A DNA stretch of 64,000 nt, from the NCBI RefSeq assembly GCF_024734665.1, contig NZ_CP102931.1:4958001-5022000 (forward strand), given 5' to 3'. Shown here piece by piece: positions 57,771-64,000 of this stretch. The notes below the pieces were generated by a model, which made no database searches, was not told where the DNA came from, and saw nothing but the letters and a program-made list of their open reading frames with translations. This stretch comes from Variovorax paradoxus (GTDB lineage Bacteria; Pseudomonadota; Gammaproteobacteria; Burkholderiales; Burkholderiaceae_C). Within the stretch, counting starts at the first letter, position 1. Each line of letters opens with the position of its first letter. Both the position numbers and the translations under genes were made by a program.

Positions 57771-57792
57771 TGCGGGCTGCTCAGGGCCTTTT
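57764..57792 (+). terminator. Weak terminator-like hairpin after asd
   Basis: CCTGA (57766-57770, overlapping the stop) can pair with TCAGG (57781-57785), followed by GCCTTTT. Short stem and short T run, so only a possible terminator. Confidence 0.25.
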
Positions 57793-57871
57793 GAAACATG
57801 AATTGTTGCCTTACGGCAACATCCAATGTGTGCGTAAGTATGCGCGCACTGGGTAGAACAAGCGCATTGCC

Positions 57872-57900
57872 TTGTCAGTGCCCGGTGATGGTGCTAACGT
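57872..57900 (+). promoter_or_regulatory. Candidate promoter of fimV
   Basis: TTGTCA (57872-57877), 17-nt spacer, TAACGT (57895-57900), 40 nt before the fimV start. An upstream hairpin TGTTGCC-TTAC-GGCAACA (57804-57821) has no T run and unknown purpose. Confidence 0.4.
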
Positions 57901-57939
57901 CCTCTTACAAATTCTGGGCCTGAGCCGCCCCCTATCAGC

Positions 57940-60765
57940 ATGACAAGACATCTGTTGCCTGCGGCCAGCCCATCGGCCGCTCGCCCGCCTCTGCCATCGA
58001 ATGGCTGGCGCCTTTCCATTCTTGGCGCGGCGGCAGCCGTGGCCTTGGGCATCGTCAGCACCGACGCCAGCGCATTCGCGCTGGGTCAGCTGAAGGTGCA
58101 ATCGGCGCTGGGCGAACCCTTGCGCGCCGAGATCGATGTGACCGAAATCGCCGCCAACGAGGCGGACGGTCTGAAGATCAACATTGCCACGGCCGAAGCC
58201 TTCAAGAACGCGGGCGTTCCGTACAACTCGGCCCTGAGCGACGTCAAGGCGACGCTTCAGCGCCGCGCCGGCGGCCAATACGTGGTGCGCCTGAGCGGTA
58301 ACCGCCCGTTGAACGATCCGTTCATCGACCTGTTGCTCGAGGCCAACGGTTCGTCGGGCCGCATCGTGCGCGACTACACCGTGCTGCTCGATCCGCCGGC
58401 CACGCGCCAGGCGGCCGCACCGGCCACGCCCATTTCGCCCCAGATCGCCACGCCGACCGAACGTGCTGCCCCGGCAGCCCGTGCTCGCCGCGAGCGCCCT
58501 CCGGTGGTGGCGGCTGCGCCTTCGGCAGCCCCCTCTGCACCCGCAGCAGCCGCACCTGCGCCGGCCGCGGCAGCCCCCGCCCCCGTCACTGCAGCCGCTC
58601 CGGCGATTCGCAGCGGTGGCGGCGAACAGGTCACCGTTCAGCGCGGCGACACCGCCAGCAAGATCGCCGGCGCCCACAAGCCAGCCGACGTGTCGCTGGA
58701 CCAGATGCTGGTGGCGCTGCTGCTCTCCAATCCTGATGCATTCGTCGGCGGCAATGTCAACCGCATGCGCGCCGGCGCGGTGCTCGATCTGCCGAGCGGT
58801 GCCGAGGCGGCGGCCATTCTGCCGGACGAAGCCCGTCGCACGGTCACGGCACAGAGCCGCGACTTCGGCGCCTACCGCCAGCGCCTGGCCGACAACGCGC
58901 CGACCTCGAACGTGGCAGCCGCGAGCCGCAAGGCCTCGGGCAAGCTGCAAGCCAACGTCGAAGACCGCAATGCAGCGGCCAGCGCACCCGACAAGCTCAC
59001 CATCTCGCAAGGCAACGCGGCCACCCGCGCCGCCGACGAAAAGGTCGCGCAGACCCGTCAGGCACAAGACAACAACAACCGCGTTGCGGAGTTGTCGAAG
59101 AACATCAACGAGCTGAACAAGCTCAAGGCTGCAACGGGCACCGGTTCGTCGGCACCTGCCGCAGCCGCTGCGCCGGCAGCACCGTCGACGCCGGGCATCC
59201 CGGTTCCGGCACCGACCACCAGTGCCACGACCGCTCCCCCGGTCACAAGCCCTGCTCCGGCACCTGCCGCTGCACCAGTCCCGGCTCCCGCCCCCGTTGC
59301 GGCAGCCGCACCGGCCGCTCCCGCCGCAGCAGCACCGAGCCCCGCGCCCACACCCGAGGCAATGGCTGCAGCCCCTGCTGCTGCCGCTCCTGCCCAGACG
59401 GCCGAGGCCGCAGTCGCAGCCGCGCCAGCTGCAACCGACGCCGGCGCCGCTCCCGCAACGGCAGCAGCGAGCGCTGCAGTGGCCGCCGCTGCACCGAAGC
59501 CAGCCGTGAAGAAGCCCGCTCCGCCGCCCCCGCCGGAGCCCACCTTCCTCGAAGAGCTGCTGGACAACCCGCTGATGCTGGCTGGCGCGGCGCTGATCGC
59601 GCTGCTGATCGGCTTCCTGCTGTACCGCGTGCTGGGCCGTCGGCGCGAGGAAATGAGCGAAAGCGTGTTCCTCGAAAGCCGCATCCCGAAGGATTCGTTC
59701 TTCGGCGCCAGCGGCGGTGAATCGGTCGACACCAAGCACCGTGGCGACTCCACCGTTTCGTCGCTGTCGTACTCGCCGAGCCAACTCGACGCGGGCGATG
59801 TCGACCCCGTGGCCGAAGCCGACGTGTACCTGGCCTACGGCCGCGACCTGCAGGCCGAGGAAATCCTGCGTGAAGCGCTGCGCCTGAACCCGGACCGCAC
59901 CGCCATCCACCTCAAGCTGCTCGAAATCCACGCCAAGCGCCGCGACGTGCGCGCCTACGAAGGCCTGGCCACCGAAGTGCACAAGCTGACTGGCGGCCTC
60001 GGCTCCGACTGGACCCGCGTGGTCGACATGGGCAAGGATCTCGATCCGGGCAACCCGCTGTACGAATCGGGCGCTCCCCGCAGCAGTGGCGGCGCCAGCG
60101 CTGCCGAGGCGGCTGCTTTTGCGGGCGCCCTCGCCTCGGCCGCCAAGCCGGCAGCAGTTCCGCCTCCCGCAGCACCACCGGCGGCCGTTGCACCGCCCGC
60201 CTTCGTGCCCTCGGTGGCACCGCTGGACTTCGACCTCGACCTGACCACGCCGCCGGCCCCCGCCCCTGCGCCGGTCCAGCACGCACCGGTTGGTGCCAGC
60301 CTGCCGAAGTCGGTCTACGCACCCGCTCCGACGACAGCACGCCCCGCACCACCCCTGTCGAACGGCCACGCCGCAACGCCTGTCGATCTCGAGAACGACT
60401 TCGACACCGCCCCCGGCGCGCTGTCGGCAGACACGCTCCCCAGCTCGCTGAGCGACGCGGAACACAACACCCGCCCCGCCGCGTTGCGCAATGCGCTGCC
60501 GGCCGACTCGGGTTTCATCGAATTCGACATGAGCGCACTGGCTGGCCTGCCCGCTGCCCGCTCGGCCGAAACCGCAAGGCCTGCAGCTACCGCGCCCGAC
60601 GACGAAGGCGATGAGAGCCCGCACGCCGTCAAGCTGTCGCTCGCTCGCGAACTGCAAGCCATCGGCGACGTCGAAGGCGCCCGCTCGCTGGTCGAGGAAG
60701 TCGAAGCCGAAAGCGCTGGCGACCTCAAGTCGCAAGCCCGTCAACTGCTCGCAGAACTGCGCTGA
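57940..60765 (+). CDS. fimV: FimV/HubP-family polar and pilus-assembly protein
   Basis: 941 residues. Signal-like N-terminus ending near ASAFALGQLKVQSALGEPLR (the FimV start motif), a LysM-like domain about 226-290 (VQRGDTASKIAGAHKP), a long Ala/Pro-rich low-complexity region, one transmembrane helix about 541-562 (LMLAGAALIALLIGFLLYRV), a cytoplasmic TPR about 626-668 (DVYLAYGRDLQAEEILREAL), and the FimV C-terminal motif (KLSLARELQAIGDVEGARSL). Connects peptidoglycan to cytoplasmic type IV pilus or polarity factors. The domain order is the standard one for the family. Confidence 0.93.
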   Translation: MTRHLLPAASPSAARPPLPSNGWRLSILGAAAAVALGIVSTDASAFALGQLKVQSALGEPLRAEIDVTEIAANEADGLKINIATAEAFKNAGVPYNSALSDVKATLQRRAGGQYVVRLSGNRPLNDPFIDLLLEANGSSGRIVRDYTVLLDPPATRQAAAPATPISPQIATPTERAAPAARARRERPPVVAAAPSAAPSAPAAAAPAPAAAAPAPVTAAAPAIRSGGGEQVTVQRGDTASKIAGAHKPADVSLDQMLVALLLSNPDAFVGGNVNRMRAGAVLDLPSGAEAAAILPDEARRTVTAQSRDFGAYRQRLADNAPTSNVAAASRKASGKLQANVEDRNAAASAPDKLTISQGNAATRAADEKVAQTRQAQDNNNRVAELSKNINELNKLKAATGTGSSAPAAAAAPAAPSTPGIPVPAPTTSATTAPPVTSPAPAPAAAPVPAPAPVAAAAPAAPAAAAPSPAPTPEAMAAAPAAAAPAQTAEAAVAAAPAATDAGAAPATAAASAAVAAAAPKPAVKKPAPPPPPEPTFLEELLDNPLMLAGAALIALLIGFLLYRVLGRRREEMSESVFLESRIPKDSFFGASGGESVDTKHRGDSTVSSLSYSPSQLDAGDVDPVAEADVYLAYGRDLQAEEILREALRLNPDRTAIHLKLLEIHAKRRDVRAYEGLATEVHKLTGGLGSDWTRVVDMGKDLDPGNPLYESGAPRSSGGASAAEAAAFAGALASAAKPAAVPPPAAPPAAVAPPAFVPSVAPLDFDLDLTTPPAPAPAPVQHAPVGASLPKSVYAPAPTTARPAPPLSNGHAATPVDLENDFDTAPGALSADTLPSSLSDAEHNTRPAALRNALPADSGFIEFDMSALAGLPAARSAETARPAATAPDDEGDESPHAVKLSLARELQAIGDVEGARSLVEEVEAESAGDLKSQARQLLAELR

Positions 60766-60798
60766 GCGGTTGCCGCTCCTGTCGTTCTTCCTGAATTC

Positions 60799-61611
60799 GT
60801 GAGGCTGGCGCTCGGCATCCGGTACAACGGCCAAGCGTACGAGGGCTGGCAAAGCCAGCGCTCGGGCCGCACGGTACAGGACAAGCTCGAAGCGGCCCTC
60901 ACGAAGTTCGCCGCGCAGCCCATCGGTACGCTGTGCGCCGGTCGCACCGATGCCGGCGTGCACGCGCTGATGCAGGTGGTGCACTTCGACACCACCGTCG
61001 AGCGCGAACCCTTCTCCTGGATGCGCGGCACCAACCGCTTCCTGCCCGACGACATCGCGGTGCAGTGGGCGCAGCCGGTGCCCGATGAATTCCATTGCCG
61101 TGCCAGCGCCCTGGCGCGCCGCTACCTCTACGTGCTTTCTCAATCGCCGGTTCGGCCCAGCCTCGATTCGGGCCGGGTCGGCTGGTCGATGCATGCCCTC
61201 GACGGCGATGCGATGCGCGCCGCGGCCGCGCTACTCGTCGGACAGCACGATTTCAGTTCGTTTCGCGCCTCGGCCTGCCAGGCACGCTCGCCGGTCAAGG
61301 ACCTGCGGCGCATCGAGATCACGCGCGTGGGCGACGGCGAACGCTGCCGCTGGCATTTCGAATTCGAGGCCGATGCCTTCCTGCACCACATGATCCGCAA
61401 CCTGATGGGTTGCCTGGTGCGCATCGGCCATGGCGACGAACGGCCCGAGTGGATTTCTGAAGTGCTCGAGGCACGCAGCCGCAAGGTGGCGGCGCCCACC
61501 TTCTCCGCGGACGGCCTGTACTTCCTGGGCCCGCTGTACGACGCCAAGTGGGGTCTGCCGGCGGAAGCCACGCTGCAGGCCGGCGGGGCTCCGTATGATG
61601 GCCCGCCATGA
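60799..61611 (+). CDS. truA: tRNA pseudouridine(38-40) synthase A
   Basis: 270 residues from a GTG (VRLALGIRYNGQAYEGWQSQ). Catalytic Asp in CAGRTDAGVHALMQVVHFD; FEADAFLHHMIRNLMGCLV is the second TruA signature. Modifies the anticodon stem-loop of tRNAs. Overlaps trpF by 4 nt (ATGA). Confidence 0.95.
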   Translation: MRLALGIRYNGQAYEGWQSQRSGRTVQDKLEAALTKFAAQPIGTLCAGRTDAGVHALMQVVHFDTTVEREPFSWMRGTNRFLPDDIAVQWAQPVPDEFHCRASALARRYLYVLSQSPVRPSLDSGRVGWSMHALDGDAMRAAAALLVGQHDFSSFRASACQARSPVKDLRRIEITRVGDGERCRWHFEFEADAFLHHMIRNLMGCLVRIGHGDERPEWISEVLEARSRKVAAPTFSADGLYFLGPLYDAKWGLPAEATLQAGGAPYDGPP

Positions 61612-62309
61612 CCGCGCTTTCCGTTCCCCGCACCCGCATCAAGATCTGTGGCCTGACACGTGAGGCCGACGTGGATGCGGCAATCGAAGCCGGCGCCGAC
61701 GCCATCGGCTTCGTGCTCTATGCGAAGAGCCCCCGCGCCGTGACGCTCGAACGCGCCGCCGAACTGGCTTCGCGCCTGCCCCCGTTCATCACGCCCGTGC
61801 TGCTGTTCGTGAACGAGGATGCTCCCAAAGTCATAGCAGCACTCACCCGTGTGAAGGGCGCCATCGCCCAATTCCACGGCGAGGAAACGCCCGAACAATG
61901 CGAAGAAGCCAGCGGTCCGGGGCGCTTTCGCTACATGCGCGCGGCCCGCATTCCGCTGGGGGCTGCCGGGGCCGGCTTCGACCTCGTAAAATACGCGTCC
62001 GATTACTCCCACGCCCAGGCCATCCTGCTCGACGCTCATGTCGAAGGTTATGGCGGTGGCGGCAAGGCATTCGATTGGTCACTTCTTCCACCCGCCGTCG
62101 ACGCTCACCTCGTCTTGAGTGGTGGGCTCACACCTGCAAACGTGAGCGATGGCATTCGCATCCTGCGGACGCGCTGCAAGACGCTGTCCGTTGATGTGAG
62201 CTCGGGCGTCGAAATCGACGGTCCCGGGAACAAGGGCCTCAAGGACGCCGGAAAGATCCGGCAATTCGTCGCAGCCGTCAGGGCTGCCGACGCGTCCTTC
62301 TCCAGTTAG
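61608..62309 (+). CDS. trpF: Phosphoribosylanthranilate isomerase
   Basis: 233 residues. [20 protein letters not shown] with the catalytic Cys, [32 protein letters not shown], and [20 protein letters not shown] at the phosphate-binding end of the TIM barrel. Third step of tryptophan synthesis. Separated from trpB by 47 nt; probably one truA-trpF-trpB-trpA unit. Confidence 0.96.
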   Translation: MTALSVPRTRIKICGLTREADVDAAIEAGADAIGFVLYAKSPRAVTLERAAELASRLPPFITPVLLFVNEDAPKVIAALTRVKGAIAQFHGEETPEQCEEASGPGRFRYMRAARIPLGAAGAGFDLVKYASDYSHAQAILLDAHVEGYGGGGKAFDWSLLPPAVDAHLVLSGGLTPANVSDGIRILRTRCKTLSVDVSSGVEIDGPGNKGLKDAGKIRQFVAAVRAADASFSS

Positions 62310-62356
62310 CCGCCGCAGCCGATCGTTGTCGGGCTGCGGCTCACCGATCGAGAACC

Positions 62357-63643
62357 ATGCAAAGCCAATTCCAGGACTACCAGCAACCCGACGCCACCGG
62401 CCACTTCGGCAACTACGGCGGCACCTTCGCGAGCGAAACGCTCACCCACGCGATCAACGAACTGCGCGACGCGTATGCGAAGTTCAAAGACGATCCCGCG
62501 TTTCTCGCCGAATTCCACTACGAGCTGAAGCACTTCGTCGGCCGCCCCTCGCCGATCTACCACGCTGCGCGCACCAGCCGTGAAATGGGTGGCGCGCAGA
62601 TCTACCTGAAGCGCGAAGACCTGAACCACACCGGCGCGCACAAGATCAACAACGTGATCGGCCAGGCGATGCTCGCGCGCCGCATGGGCAAGCCCCGCGT
62701 GATCGCCGAAACCGGCGCCGGCCAGCACGGCGTGGCAACCGCCACCATCTGCGCGCGCTACGGCCTCGAATGCGTGGTCTACATGGGCAGCCAGGACGTG
62801 AAGCGCCAGAGCCCCAACGTCTACCGCATGAACCTGCTCGGCGCGACCGTGGTGCCCGTCGAATCCGGCAGCAAGACGCTGAAGGACGCGCTCAACGAGG
62901 CAATGCGCGACTGGGTCACCAACGTGGAAAACACCTTCTACATCATCGGTACCGTCGCCGGCCCGCACCCCTATCCGACGATGGTGCGCGACTTCCAGAG
63001 CGTGATCGGCACCGAGTGCATCGAGCAGATGCCGGCCATGCTCGCAGCCGACGGCATCACCGGCGAGGCCGAAGGCAAACAGCCCGATGTGGTCGTCGCC
63101 TGCGTGGGCGGCGGCAGCAACGCGATGGGCATCTTCCATCCGTACATTCCGTTCGCGGGCACGCGCCTGATCGGCGTCGAAGCGGCTGGCGAAGGGCTCG
63201 ACAGCGGCAAGCACTCGGCGTCGATCCTGCGCGGCAGCCCCGGCGTGCTGCACGGCAACCGCACCTACCTGCTGCAGAACGAAGACGGCCAGATCACCGA
63301 GACCCACAGCATCAGCGCGGGCCTCGACTACCCTGGCGTGGGCCCAGAGCACGCGTACCTGGCCGACATCGGCCGTGCCGAATACGTCGGCATCACCGAC
63401 ACCGAAGCGCTCGAAGCCTTCCACTACCTGTGCCGAACGGAGGGCATCATCCCCGCGCTCGAATCCAGCCATGCCCTGGCCCATGCAATGAAGCTCGCCA
63501 AGACCATGCGCCCCGACCAGTCGATCCTGGTGAACCTCTCGGGCCGCGGCGACAAGGACATCGGCACCGTCGCCGACCTGTCGGGTGTCGATTTCTACGA
63601 CCGGCCCTCGATGCGCGGTCTGAGCGTGAAGGGAGGCAAGTGA
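62357..63643 (+). CDS. trpB: Tryptophan synthase beta chain
   Basis: 428 residues. PLP lysine in [37 protein letters not shown], and the phosphate-binding [13 protein letters not shown]; the final [15 protein letters not shown] is also typical. Condenses indole and serine to tryptophan. Its stop overlaps the trpA start (TGATG). Confidence 0.98.
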   Translation: MQSQFQDYQQPDATGHFGNYGGTFASETLTHAINELRDAYAKFKDDPAFLAEFHYELKHFVGRPSPIYHAARTSREMGGAQIYLKREDLNHTGAHKINNVIGQAMLARRMGKPRVIAETGAGQHGVATATICARYGLECVVYMGSQDVKRQSPNVYRMNLLGATVVPVESGSKTLKDALNEAMRDWVTNVENTFYIIGTVAGPHPYPTMVRDFQSVIGTECIEQMPAMLAADGITGEAEGKQPDVVVACVGGGSNAMGIFHPYIPFAGTRLIGVEAAGEGLDSGKHSASILRGSPGVLHGNRTYLLQNEDGQITETHSISAGLDYPGVGPEHAYLADIGRAEYVGITDTEALEAFHYLCRTEGIIPALESSHALAHAMKLAKTMRPDQSILVNLSGRGDKDIGTVADLSGVDFYDRPSMRGLSVKGGK

Positions 63644-64000
63644 TGAGCCGCATTGCCACCACCTTCGACGCGCTGAAAAAAGACGGCCGCCGCGCCCTGA
63701 TTCCCTACGTGACCGCCGGCTTCCCCTTTGCCGACATCACGCCCGAGCTGATGCACGGCATGGTCGAGGCCGGCGCCGACGTGATCGAGCTGGGTGTGCC
63801 CTTCTCCGACCCCATGGCCGACGGGCCAGTGATCCAGAAGGCCGGTGAAGCCGCGCTGGCATTGGGCATCGGCATGAAGCAGGTGCTCGCCATCGTGGCC
63901 GCCTTCCGCCAGAAGGACACGACCACGCCCGTGGTGCTGATGGGCTATGCCAACCCCGTCGAGCGCTACGACCTCGTGCACGGCAAGAAGGCCTTCATCC
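63643..64000 (+). CDS. trpA: Tryptophan synthase alpha chain (3' end outside window)
   Basis: First 119 residues are visible. The catalytic Glu and Asp lie in [20 protein letters not shown], and [14 protein letters not shown] is the TrpA start region. Cleaves indole-3-glycerol phosphate and feeds indole to TrpB. Start overlaps the trpB stop, with GGGAGG-type ribosome site (GGGAGGCAAG) inside the end of trpB. Confidence 0.97.
   Translation, partial: MSRIATTFDALKKDGRRALIPYVTAGFPFADITPELMHGMVEAGADVIELGVPFSDPMADGPVIQKAGEAALALGIGMKQVLAIVAAFRQKDTTTPVVLMGYANPVERYDLVHGKKAFI

Noticed and set aside
57804..57821. Hairpin TGTTGCC-TTAC-GGCAACA upstream of fimV as a terminator or riboswitch
   Set aside because: No T run follows, and it resembles no riboswitch I know; left as an unexplained hairpin.

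Overview
The window is a GC-rich chromosomal segment of a betaproteobacterium, most likely Variovorax or a close Comamonadaceae relative. This rests on family recognition and gene order, not a search: LysR-leuCDB-asd-fimV-truA-trpFBA, GntR-sdhCDAB-sdhE-gltA, a DUF3579 gene beside argD-argF, and DUF2827 proteins, which I know mainly from Burkholderiales. Nearly all of it is coding. I saw no rRNA, tRNA, insertion sequence or CRISPR array.

Layout. 1-2.9 kb: leftward ECF sigma / DGPF (YCII) operon with a putative sigma-specific promoter, a VOC protein and a SirB1-type protein. 2.9-5.5 kb: murJ facing away from rpsT, then a DUF3579 gene. 5.6-8.1 kb: argD-argF and a YkgJ-type Cys-cluster protein. 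8.1-11.5 kb: kynurenine operon kynB-kynU-(periplasmic protein)-kynA. 11.5-14.4 kb: an accessory insert with a retron-type reverse transcriptase, a structured 233-nt leader that could be its msr-msd RNA, and a SUKH-like/ankyrin-like protein. 14.4-18.2 kb: FAD monooxygenase, Cys-rich membrane protein, feoB, feoA. 18.2-27 kb: phosphoesterase, a caspase-like peptidase gene split by an in-frame amber codon, acnA, a small membrane protein, an MmyB-type regulator and an acyl-CoA dehydrogenase.

27-38.7 kb is a surface-adhesin island. A 2043-residue trimeric autotransporter with a very Ser/Thr-rich repetitive stalk is flanked by three DUF2827 proteins (glycosyltransferase-like), a DxD glycosyltransferase-like protein and a secreted four-Cys protein. 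A 500-bp AT-richer divergent intergenic region separates its two arms. I infer that the flanking enzymes may glycosylate the adhesin.

38.7-51 kb is a TCA-cycle cluster: acnB, a CitE-like CoA ester lyase, trans-aconitate methyltransferase, mdh, a GntR regulator with a palindromic candidate operator, sdhCDAB, sdhE and gltA. 51-64 kb: a NUP-family nucleoside-binding lipoprotein, LysR, leuCDB, asd, fimV, truA, trpF, trpB and the start of trpA, which runs off the right edge.

The best candidates for something undescribed are the retron-like RT with its SUKH/ankyrin neighbour, and the adhesin plus DUF2827 glycosylation-like island. The broken caspase-like gene and the candidate operators are secondary. 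No alignment, structure prediction or database search was run; all family calls come from reading motifs.
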